A DNA stretch of 64,000 nt from Hordeum vulgare subsp. vulgare (lineage: Eukaryota; Streptophyta; Magnoliopsida; Poales; Poaceae), in assembly GCF_904849725.1 (NCBI RefSeq), contig NC_058518.1, positions 512,991,225-513,055,224 of the forward strand. Direction: 5' to 3'. A program made the position numbers and the translations under genes. The notes beneath the pieces were generated by a model. That model had not been told where the DNA came from and ran no database searches. It saw only the letters and a program-made list of their open reading frames with translations. Below, piece by piece: positions 45,660-56,711 of the stretch; the stretch's first letter is position 1; each line of letters starts with the position of its first letter.

Positions 45660-46096
45660 TCTACGCAAACAGCTTTTATGCCGGGACGTAATATCCTTGA
45701 AGGAGTCGTTGTCTTGCATGAAACTCTTCATGAAATTCACTCAAAGAAACTTGATGGGGTTATCTTCAAAGTGGATTTTGAAAAAGCTTACGATAAAGTT
45801 AAATGGTTGTTTCTGCAGCAAACCCTACGCATGAAGGGTTTCGATGAGCTGTGGCGTAGGCACGTCGATTGTTTTATAAAAAAAGGGAAGTGTTGGTGTC
45901 AAAGTGAATGATGATGTGGGTCATTTTTCCAGACACTGAAGGGTCTCCGGCAAGGGGATCCAATGTCTCCCATTTTATTTAACATTGTCGCTGATATGTT
46001 GGCACTGCTGATTAAGCGGGCTAATGAGAAGGACCTTGTGGGGGGCTTGATCCCGCATCTTGTTGATGGGGGTGTCTCCATTTTACAGTATGCAGA
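45660..46096 (+). mobile_element. Truncated LINE fragment at unit 2/3 joint
   Basis: Same chimeric LINE joint as at 34603-35039, with ATGCAGA at 46090-46096. Same frame change at the A-run. Identity of the two joints shows that they descend from one event. Confidence 0.9.
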
Positions 46097-46492
46097 GGCC
46101 AGGGCATTGTCTCCTTTTCTAAAAAAAAGGTATCATCGTCATTTCTATAGCTTTGTCAACATGTAGAGGTTCATTAGCGTATGTGCTCAATATGCAAAAC
46201 AAAACAAAAGTAACAAAGACCGGATCAAGTCTCAGGCTCTCTGGAGGAAGGGGCCGCACAAATCGTGCGCACGATGCGTACAATTGTTAATATTTGTGTA
46301 CAGCAGTTCATATATGTACAAAATGGTATAAAATGCGTACAAGATGAAGACTCGGCATAGAGTTGACTATAGCTTGATGCACTATGCAATAAGATTACCA
46401 ATCACACACTTCACAAACGTCTTACCCTACCATTCTTGCTCCCACAACCTAGCTTGAACCCCCCGACGTGAGACCAGGCGCAAGCAGCAGCC

Positions 46493-46792
46493 ATGGCGGA
46501 GCTTGGTGGCATGCTTGCCGCTGCCATCCTCAAGGTGGTGGGTGAGCAGATTTGTTCGGTGATTGGTGGTCAGATTGCCCTGAAGATGAACTTCGATGAG
46601 AACCTGAACAAGATGAACATGGTGCTGGAGGGTATCGATGCCCTCCTTGAGGACGCCGAGAGGCGGTCGATCACGGATAAATCGACACGTCTGTGGTTGA
46701 AGCGGCTCAAGGACTTCATGTATGAGATTTCCGACATGATTGATGAATTCGAAGCCGACACGCAAGCAATCATCCAGCCGTCTGCGCGGAAG
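46493..46792 (+). CDS. NLR copy 3, exon 1: coiled-coil domain
   Basis: Identical to copy 2 exon 1 (Asn at residue 37). Candidate TATA box at 46327-46334. Donor GT at 46793-46794. Confidence 0.9.
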
Positions 46793-46831
46793 GTACGTAT
46801 GTGGAGAAAACAAAAGTTCATTAACTTGTTA

Positions 46832-46989
46832 CTCCCTCCATTTCTAAATATAAGACCTTTTAGAGATTTTATTATGAACTACATACGGATGTATATAGAC
46901 ACATTTTAGAGTATAGATTCACTTATTTTGCTCCGTATGTTGTCCATAGTGAAATGTTTAAAAGGTCTTATATTTAGGAATGGAGGAAG
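46832..46989. mobile_element. Stowaway MITE in NLR copy 3 intron 1
   Basis: Copy of the element at 24718-24875 with TA flanks. Confidence 0.88.
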
Positions 46990-48272
46990 TATTAGTGTAT
47001 TTTTGTATCGAATGCTACTCTTCTCTTTTTGAGAAATAAAAAACTTGTAGTAGTTTTCCTTAGATTAATCACCTTGCATAGATACAAACTTACAACTATG
47101 CTAAAAACACGTGTCTCGGTACCCTCACCTCACATTTGCTGCATCCAGACACACACTGGGTGCTGAGCGAGCGGTAGCTTATTTGGCTTTACAATGAGCC
47201 GCCACATTGGAAAGAATTAAAACACCCACTAAGCTACTAAGCTCTTGAGTCTGCTGGAGGATAGGCTCCTGAATCTGAAACATTTTCTTACGATCTTGTT
47301 TTGAATCGTGCTATATATGATGACAATATTCCTATGTTTCCTGTACGACGATTCAAATCCAGCTGCACACCGTAGTATTGAAAGGGCAACGGCCGCTGGA
47401 TTTCTTGGTCGTACAAAGATTGGACACTATTTTTCTTATGTGAAGCAGTTTCATTTTGTTTTACCCTGCATGAAACTAGTAGGCTCCTCTTACCAAAATG
47501 AAACTATATTACCAAAATCAACTCACTTCACATAAATCAACTCACTTCACATATTACCAAAATTGAAGCAGTTTCATTTTGTTTTACCCTGCATGAAACT
47601 AGTCGGTATCCAGTACGTAGCTCTATTTTGAATTCCAAATACAGTCATAAGTATTTCCAAATAGAAATTTAATGACATAAATTTTATGCCACGTAAACCA
47701 TATTATAATACCGCGACTGTTGGCAGAATCCTAGCTAATTTAACAAATGAAAATACACCTTAAATTTTGAGACGAACCAGTAGACATTTTTTGCTCTCCA
47801 ATAGGAATATAATAATGAATATAACCTATGATTAAATTAAACAAAAATCCTCCGACGCTTGGCATAGATATTGATGTAGTTATATAGTATGTACAAAATA
47901 TACGAATCTTACCCATCAATTTTGGAACTCAACTGGAAACCGAACCTGAATATCCATATTAATATGTGAAGTGAGTTGATTTATGCATGATCACATCAAA
48001 CACGTTTTTGATGCTATTTTGTATTTATATTCGTAAATATTGTCAATTTTAATTTCTAGATTTATATTTCTTATATTTTGTGTGTCAATGGCATATGTAA
48101 TTTATCATTCAAAATAAGAATGAAATTTGATCCAATTAACATAAGAGGACATGACTCATAATGCTTTAACCAAATTACCTATTGGGTTGAATTAATACAT
48201 TTGTAATACCATATACTATAGTACTTGCCAAGTTTCCATTTCACATTGTATTAACAACTCACCCTCTTGCAG

Positions 48273-49429
48273 TCCTCTTTCAAAAAATATTTCACAACTA
48301 TGATCTCTTGTCTCACAATTGGCCCTGAGATTATAATGGCCAATAAGATGGATAAGATGATGCAGGGTCTAGAAGTAATAACAGATCAACACAAGAAATT
48401 CAAATTAATGGAAGGTACTAATGCGAGTGAGCCAAAGGTTATAGATATACGGGAAACATCGTCAACCTTGGAGACACATATCATTGGGAGAAACAGGGAG
48501 AAAGATAAAATATTGGTATCTTTATCAAAGAGCATGAAAAAGGAGATCACAATCCTTCCCATTTATGGCATTGGCGGCCTTGGAAAAACAACCTTGGCAA
48601 AAATGGTTTACAATAGTTTCCAATTCAGAGAATACTCCCAAGTGTGGGTTTATGTGTCCCAGACATTTGATTTGAAGAAAATTGGCAATTCTATAATATC
48701 ACAACTATCACAGAAAGAGAATGAGAGTGGCTACACTGGAAAGCAGATGATCCATAATTCCCTTCAGAAGCTCATTGCCAATAAGAATATACTGATTGTT
48801 TTAGATGACCTATGGGAAGATAACAATTCTCATTTGGAAGAGTTGATGGGTTGGTTAAAGGTGGAAGAGAGTGGCAAGGTGGTTGTTATAGTTACCACAC
48901 GCTATGAGGGCATTGCAAAGAAAATTTGCACAATTCAACCTCACAAATTAGCACCACTAACAGATGACCAGTGTTGGAATATCATAAAGCAAAAGAGTGA
49001 CTTTGAATTGAGAGGTGACAAAGAAGAGTTGCATCACATAGGCCAGGACATTGCAAGTAAGTGTCGAGGTGTGGCTTTAGCAGCCCAATCGCTGGGACAC
49101 ATGCTGCATTCTCTCTCCTTTGATGAATGGGAGTCTGTGAAAAACAGTGATTTCTGGAATTTATCTGATTCGGAAGATACAAGCTTGACACATGCGCTTG
49201 CATCTTTGAAGTTAAGCTATAGTGTTATGCCTTCATATTTGAAGATATGTTTTGCCTATTGTGCGATTTTCCCAAAAGGTTACAAGATAGTTAAAGATGA
49301 CCTGATTCATCAGTGGATTTCTCTGGGTTTCATTAAGGCAACAGGCAGTTATCCACTTGGCAGCTTGGTGAGAAATGTGTTAGGCAGCTTTTGGGTCTAT
49401 CCTTCCTTGAACATTCAAAGTCAATACTG
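48273..49429 (+). pseudogene. NLR copy 3, exon 2: NB-ARC domain, same frameshift
   Basis: As copies 1 and 2, but Ala to Thr in the eighth codon of the exon (YFTT, A at 48294), in the linker before the nucleotide-binding core. P-loop at 48567-48593. Same one-base loss near 49352-49357. Conserved donor at 49430-49431, upstream frame-restoring donor at 49368-49369. Confidence 0.85.
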
Positions 49430-50943
49430 GTGAGTTAGTTCATACCTTATACCATTGACAATTTTAATGAATTCTCTGAATTATTTAAAGCAATTACATG
49501 ATTTGTATATGTACATTAAACACAATAAATGATATTGAAATGACCATGTATCCATTACGATATTTTTTGTGTAATCTCTTACGATGTATCCTATCATAAT
49601 GTTTGCATCTCATTACGATATTACGATGTATTACTTTTCAAATAACTTCTTAAAAGATAGTTATTGTTCATACATAGGAAAAACACGCCCATGGGATATC
49701 CTTAGATATAGAATATTGATGTTATTCTCTATGATATACTTCATAATAGAAAATAAAGTGTAATCTTATGGAAGTATGCTAGCGTTAATTAATACTAGCG
49801 TCGGCGTAAATCTATGAATTTATTCAATTTATTTTTCTTACTATAGGAATAAACATTTGAATTCAACATTATTCCATGAGTCCTATTTCAAAGCCTATAT
49901 TTTATTGGGGAAAATAAAAATAAAAGTAACCCATCTTTTCCCATTCTCTCTCTATGCAAGGGTGGAAGAACCAAAATAAAGGATTTTGGAAGAAAACAAA
50001 TGAACTTTCGAAATCTAATTATTATGCGTAAAGGGAAGGAGTTGAGATTTCTACTTATTCCTACATACCATCTAGTAACAAGAATATGAAATTGTAAATA
50101 GCAAAAAAATATTGTCTTGCATGGCTAAGTCTAAAGAAATACAAATATCCATCTATACAAATTCATCTGCATCAAATTTATATCAGAATAGAGGATGGAT
50201 GCATCATTCAAGGAGTTGGATTAACTTCCCTTATGCTTCTTTATCATAAGTTTGATAAACACCCTTTTTGCTTTCTTGATAATTAATGGACAAAAATTGT
50301 ATTTTATAACATGCTTGTTTTTACTATATTTATAGTAAACACACTGCATGATACTGAAATGACCATGTATCTGTTATGATTTTTACATAGTACGATGTAT
50401 ACTATCATAAAATTACATCTTCTTACGATATACTATTTTCGAAATAACTTTACAAACTATGAAGATGACCATTGTTCATACGCAGGGAAAATGCACCCTA
50501 GCACATCCTTAGATATTAGAATATGTATGTTATTTTCTAAGGTATGCTTCGTAACAGAAAATACAATTCTAATCTTATGGAAGTATGCTAGCATCAACAT
50601 TAATGTTTAGGTGCAGCAAGAATTTCAAATTTTTATGTGTAAATTTTAGTTAAGTTGCCTCTGCATGTAACACTACACAACCGTAGCTTCCCAAGCCTCA
50701 CTTGAGCAATCCGCATTTTATGCTTCACTTTGACCAACTACCAGGATTAATTAGCATTAGAAATAACACAATTTGTTCACTAGCTAGTGACTACTGACCG
50801 TGGATGGTTGACCTACATAATTAAGTGCGTTTATCTTGACTATTTGGATGTCACATGCCATCATATTTTAGTATGCAATAAATGTGTTAATACAAAAAAT
50901 GATTTGTGTATTAAAAACTTACATTGCTAAGTGTTCATTACAG

Positions 50944-53598
50944 ACTACAGGAATGGATTATGAAAATGATAGATTGTTCACCATGCACGATTTGGTGCAC
51001 GATCTAGCAAGATTGGTCATGGTCGACGAAGTACATGTTGCTACCAAACAAGGCAACACAGGGGAAGGTTGCTGCCACTTTGCATTGCTAAATGATTGTT
51101 GTAAGCCATTGGAGTCATCCAAGATAAGGGCACTTCGTTTTATGGAGTGTGACAAAAGTGAACTTCATGATGCTGCCTTTTCATCTGCCAAGTCCATGCG
51201 TGTCTTGGACTTAAGCGAGTGCTCCATGCATAAATTTTCAGATTCTATTCAAGTGTTGAAGCAATTGAGATATCTAAGTGCTCCAAGAATCCAAGATGGA
51301 AATATTCCGGATAGTATCACCAAGCTTTCAAAATTAATTTACCTGAACCTTCATGGATCTCCTAAACTCTTAGCACTACCAGAGTCAATTGGAGAAATTG
51401 AGGGTCTAATGTATCTTGATTTGTCGGGTTGTTCAAGAATTGAAGAACTTCCTGAATCTTTAAGGAGGCTAAAAGAATTGGTGCATCTGGATTTATCAAA
51501 TTGCTTTTGTGTTCGAGGTATATCGGTATTCTTGGGGAGCCTCACACAACTTCAGTATTTGAACTTATCATACTGCCCAAATATCGGAGAGTTGCCTGAA
51601 GATCTAAGTGGTCTATCCAAATTGCAGTATTTGAACTTATCATTCAGCTCATATCTTCAATATTGCCAAGAAGCAGAATTTTTGAGGGCCTTTACAAAGC
51701 TCGAGTACTTAAACTTGTCTTCAGACCATTCTGTACTTCAAAAGCTCCCTGAAGCTTTGGGCAGATTCCTTCAACTCAAGTACTTAAACTTATCTGGTTG
51801 TCGAGATATGACAATATTGCCAATGTGTATTGGGAGTCTAAAATGTCTGGCGCATCTTGATTTATCACACTGTTATAGTATTTATCGTCTTCAAGAGGCT
51901 TTGGTGGGTCTTACCAATCTGAGATATTTGAATTTAAAAGATACATGTTTGAAACCACAACTAGAAGATGATGATACCAAATCTTATTGGAAGAGATCAT
52001 GTTTACTTGGTTCACCATTGGAAAACAATCATTATGGGAATTACTTTCAAAGTCTCATCAACCATTTAGGCAATAATCTTTCCAATCTAGAGCATTTAGA
52101 CTTGTCTTATAATCGCTCTCTTGAAAGCATACCTGAAAGTATTTGTCGCATGAGAAATCTGCATACATTGGACCTCTCGGAATGCATACTTCTTGCAAAG
52201 ATACCAGAAAGTATACATACACTTGGTAGTTTGAAGTTTCTCTATTTAAAGGGATGTGACCTTCTTTCCAGAATACCACACCTTGGTGGCAGTACAGTAT
52301 CGTTACCATACTTTGTGGTGCGTGCTGGTGATGAAGATTGTAGAAGCAACCTTGTCCTACTTCAATCCACAGATCCTGTTGAGCTGCAGATATCTGAACT
52401 TGAAAAAGTGAAGTCCCCAAGAGAGGCACATCGTATAAAATTAGTGGAAAAACATAGGCTCAAGGACTTGAAATTGGAGTGGACCAGAGGTGTTGAGAGA
52501 TTTGTCTATGACAAAATGTTGTTGAAAAATCTAGTGCCGCCAAGCACATTGAAGAATTTGGAGATATGTGGTTACAATGGTGTGAGCTTTCCTGCGTGGC
52601 TAGTGGGACAACTACCAAACCTAGTCTCATTGGTTCTCAGAGATATGGAAAATGTGGAAGAGTGGAACATGTCATACTCCATTGATGAGGACCATGTGAT
52701 TCAAACATTGGAAATACATGGTTGTCCCATGTTAAGGATGAAACGACCTCTTCCTAAAGCTAAATCATGGGTGATATCACACAGTGATAATGTATTATCA
52801 TCATTGGATGAGTGCACTGTGTCACACACCAGTGCTTTCCCCTGCACTTCTCCGATAACTACCGTGTTGTTGTCGATTAAATACTGCAAGGGGCCTTATC
52901 GGTGGAGGTTACTTCAACACTTCACTGGACTCTCTTCTTTGTCAATTCACAACTGCGGTGATCTAACTGGATCACCAGCGATCACCCATCATCTATGGTC
53001 TCTCGAGGCACTATGCCTAGAAGACGAACATATGGAAGAACTGCCAAAATGGATGGGTGAGCTCAGATCTCTACACAGTCTGGAAATAAGGTGGAGCAAT
53101 GTTGTAACAGAGTTAAATGAGACAATGAGGAAACTCACAATGCTGCAGTCACTAAACTTGTCCTATTGCAACAATTTATCACTGCCACATTGGTTAGGCG
53201 AACTTACCTCTCTCAAGGAACTTGTTGTGTGTTCCAGTGATGTCTTGAGGTCTTTACCGGAAAGCATACAACAACTCACCGACCTTCAGAAAATAAAAAT
53301 AAGCAATTGCCCTAAATTAGAGCATGTTGTTGCTGAATCATTGGAGGGAATGATGAAGCGCACTCATAACCAAGAAAGGGTATGCGTCCTGCCCAACTCT
53401 CTCGAGGAACTTACTATCCTTACATGTCATGGTGTCAAGTCTTTGCCCGAGGGCATACATCAACTCACCAACCTCAAAAACCTAGAGATTGATGACTGCT
53501 ACTACCTTTATCAGTGGTGTAAATTAGAGGAGAGCAGGAAGCTTGCTCACATACAAAACAAGGTACATATCTATCCTGCCATGCTTTCATCATACTAA
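50944..53598 (+). CDS. NLR copy 3, exon 3: MHD and LRR
   Basis: Translation identical to copies 1 and 2, open to the TAA at 53596-53598. MHD at 50983-50991. Possible terminal exon at 54335-54358. Confidence 0.88.
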   Translation, partial: TTGMDYENDRLFTMHDLVHDLARLVMVDEVHVATKQGNTGEGCCHFALLNDCCKPLESSKIRALRFMECDKSELHDAAFSSAKSMRVLDLSECSMHKFSDSIQVLKQLRYLSAPRIQDGNIPDSITKLSKLIYLNLHGSPKLLALPESIGEIEGLMYLDLSGCSRIEELPESLRRLKELVHLDLSNCFCVRGISVFLGSLTQLQYLNLSYCPNIGELPEDLSGLSKLQYLNLSFSSYLQYCQEAEFLRAFTKLEYLNLSSDHSVLQKLPEALGRFLQLKYLNLSGCRDMTILPMCIGSLKCLAHLDLSHCYSIYRLQEALVGLTNLRYLNLKDTCLKPQLEDDDTKSYWKRSCLLGSPLENNHYGNYFQSLINHLGNNLSNLEHLDLSYNRSLESIPESICRMRNLHTLDLSECILLAKIPESIHTLGSLKFLYLKGCDLLSRIPHLGGSTVSLPYFVVRAGDEDCRSNLVLLQSTDPVELQISELEKVKSPREAHRIKLVEKHRLKDLKLEWTRGVERFVYDKMLLKNLVPPSTLKNLEICGYNGVSFPAWLVGQLPNLVSLVLRDMENVEEWNMSYSIDEDHVIQTLEIHGCPMLRMKRPLPKAKSWVISHSDNVLSSLDECTVSHTSAFPCTSPITTVLLSIKYCKGPYRWRLLQHFTGLSSLSIHNCGDLTGSPAITHHLWSLEALCLEDEHMEELPKWMGELRSLHSLEIRWSNVVTELNETMRKLTMLQSLNLSYCNNLSLPHWLGELTSLKELVVCSSDVLRSLPESIQQLTDLQKIKISNCPKLEHVVAESLEGMMKRTHNQERVCVLPNSLEELTILTCHGVKSLPEGIHQLTNLKNLEIDDCYYLYQWCKLEESRKLAHIQNKVHIYPAMLSSY

Positions 53599-53926
53599 TC
53601 TTAATTTGCAATGCTTAATGTTACTTCTTTTTTCTTGATGTTACAATGGGATATATCATGTCGCATTTCTCCATGCATAAATGTGTAGATATCCATGTAC
53701 TTTGTTAAAACACACCTAGATGTGCCAAATAGTATAGCCATAGCAAAAGGATGAATTCTCTAATTTCGAGAGTAAGTGATGGTGCGCCACTACCAATGTA
53801 AGACATATTAACTGAGATAGATATTTGTTTGAAGCACGGGTCAGAGGATTACACTTTTATTTTTGAAAGGAGAAATATCCCTGACTGCTGCATTATGTGA
53901 GCTCATGCAGACAACCATCTTTATTA

Positions 53927-54086
53927 CTCCCTCCGTACCTAAATATAAGTCTTTTAAGATATTTCACTACGTGTCTACATATGGAGCAAAATGAGTGAAT
54001 CTATACCCTAAAATATGTCTATATACATTCGTATGTAGTCCATTAGTGAAACTCTTAGAAAGACTTATATTTAGGAACAGAGGAAG
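53927..54086. mobile_element. Stowaway MITE in NLR copy 3 intron 3
   Basis: Copy of the element at 31813-31972. Confidence 0.87.
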
Positions 54087-54358
54087 TAAAACACAGTAGC
54101 AGAGTAGTAGTGCCTTACAGTCGGAACCAAATTTGCTTCATCTGAATGATAGTGTTTAAATAATGCTTTTGTTTTGTCATTATTCCGAATGAATAAAGGA
54201 ATTGTCATTATTCTTGCAGTGTTTTGTCTGGTAGGCAGTGCATCCACCGCAGACACGCAGGTTTGCCAAATCAAGGTCCTGAATCACCCTGAAAGATTTT
54301 TGTTTGGGTTGACACTAAATTAATGGAGTTGCAGGAGGACCATCAGGAGCAAATATAA

Positions 54359-56023
54359 TTATGAGCTATGGTTATGGGTATCTGGTTTGCAAGATTCAAC
54401 TATATTATTCGGGCGTTCTACATAAATCTACTAAGGTAACCTTTTGCTCCATGCTCTTAAACATCATTGTGAACCCCTGGTTTGATGTGCCGACATGTCT
54501 ACATTATCTCAGTCACCCGTCGTTATGTGCAGCATGGAACTGTGCTCAAAATTTCCCAGAGAACCTGGAGGCTGCAGCATCTACACTGTTCTACAGGACT
54601 ACATGGTTTCAGACTTTCAGAGCGCACCCTGTTGACCTTGGCCCCCATCTTCTATACTGCAGACGCCGACATCTTCGATTTGTCCTTAGTGGCAACCATG
54701 TTATTGTTTCCTTCTTAAGATGCTGCCCAAGTGCAGGGTTTTGTTGTAACTTCGGTGTGTCTGCTTATCTCTGCTTAGATGCAAAAGGTGGGCAGCCCCA
54801 CAACGTTTTATAGAACAAAAAGAGTGACAACTCCGGTGAGAAGAAATTGTACTTGTAATATTTGCTGCGAGTTGCATTTATACCGTCTGGGTGATTTTGG
54901 TACTTGCTTGTGTTGAGCATGATGTAGTACAATTCAACGCGATACTTTAACACTTGTAAAGCATGATACTTTCTTGGGATGATCTGGCGGCACATAATGG
55001 TCTGCTAGATTGTCAGATTAATTATGTGACAATGTACAGTTATTTTCTGAATGAAAGATGAGCAGGTCCAAATCAAACTACAAGGAGGTATGTTGGCACC
55101 AACTCCAATCCCAGGTTGTTCTATGCGTGTGTGTGTGCACGCGCGTTGTGTGGCAGACATCAGATCAATTCTACCTCATGGGTGCAATCTCAGTATCCCT
55201 ACACTGCAGATACATGATACCGATACATATAGCCTGCAATTCTATTCTTGATTCCTTGATGTATATATGTATTGCTCCATCGTGCATAATTTACTAGTCT
55301 CAGGTTGCTTTGGGGCTGGCTGCTGCGATGAAGCGCCGGTGAGTGGAGAAGGTCCTCGAGATGCAATGAAGGAGAGGGCGAGGGTGAGGAAAAACAACAT
55401 CACCATGCGCTTCCTCTGATTCAATGACAGAAAGCCTTGGAGAGACGTCAAATTTCACTTGAAATAGATTTTTCAACCCAAGCAAATATTTTGATATTTT
55501 GAGGAATAATTAGGCAACTATTTCAAGTTGTGTATACTACTGAACTGAATGTTGACTGAAAGGCAACGATTTCGGTATTTATTGAAATAACCAAAACGTC
55601 CGAAATTAAAAAAAAAGTTAACTGAAAGTGGAAACCATATGGTAAACTAAGACTATCTGAACATTTGTTAGAGGCGCGATTTTACTGCTTACAATTGTTT
55701 GGAGAAAGATGGGAACTTTGACTACCAATCTAAGAACCTGCAAGCTGGGTAGCTTCGTGGTTGTTTAGAGTAGCCCACGTGGGCTACTCTGAACTTAACT
55801 GAAATAGCATGACAGTGGCTATCTGCAGAAAATTGCTCCTGCAACTGAATCTATTGTCGCTGTCCCTAGTTTGATTTTTTTAAAACTATTTCTTTCCATC
55901 CAATTTTAAAATTGTACTAAATCTGCGGCAATTAATATCAATCGGAGGAGTAGTGACTATTGAGTCCATGGGTCCCTGCGCAAAATGCAAAACGCCGTAT
56001 GAACCAACTTAAACTATGATATA
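54359..56023. other. NLR copy 3 3' region
   Basis: Duplicate of 32245-33909, with the small minus-strand ORF at 55242-55451 and the palindrome at 55767-55790. No other gene seen. Confidence 0.5.
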
Positions 56024-56172
56024 CTCCCTTCATTTTTAATAAGTTTTTTAAAGATTCAACTACGGACTATCTATAAAGCAAAATGAATGAATTTACACTC
56101 TAAAATATGTGTATATATATATGTAGTTCATAATGTAATATTTAAAAGAGTTATATTTAGGAACGGAGGAAG
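56024..56172. mobile_element. Stowaway MITE, 3' region of unit 3
   Basis: 149 bp. Same element as 33910-34063 but five bases shorter (3-base loss near the left end and one TA fewer in the internal run). Confidence 0.85.
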
Positions 56173-56342
56173 TACATATGAAAATGGAGACACTGCATGT
56201 CACCATGTGTAGATGGATATACGGTATCGCTGGATATACTTTTCTTTTTTTGCATTCCTTTTGCTGAGGGGGAGACTTGACTTCTTAGCTTAACAAGTTT
56301 ATCTGAACCCGATCACGTCAATTGCATGCGTGATAGACACTA

Positions 56343-56408
56343 TTCTCTTCGTCCCATAATATAAGGGTGTTTTATAAAAAACATCATTATATTATGGGAA
56401 GGAGGGAG
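56343..56408. mobile_element. Minimal Stowaway-like MITE, unit 3
   Basis: Copy of the element at 34234-34299. Confidence 0.7.
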
Positions 56409-56711
56409 TAGTATTTTCTTTTTAACGGCGGGATGCTAGTGTGACAAATAGCTTGAAGCAGAAAGACATTTTCAGAAGAGAAAACAGTAAGAGTAAAGAT
56501 AAAACTACAGACGTTAGCTTGCACATAAAGTAACAATGAAATCACCTTTCTCGACATGATCAATTCATGACCAAACTTCTTACTACTTTCTAATGCCTTC
56601 CTCTAGACCCATATAATGGTGAAGTGTCATGTAGTCAACATTCACATGACACCACTAGAGGAGAGACAACAAAATATGGAACGAATACCAAATTCACATA
56701 ATTACTTATAA

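Larger units (their letters stand above)
35033..46089 (+). repeat. Tandem NLR unit 2 (11,057 bp)
   Basis: Same content as unit 1. It shares A at 35544, T at 36567 and the six-C run with unit 3 against unit 1, so units 2 and 3 are closest relatives. Confidence 0.95.
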
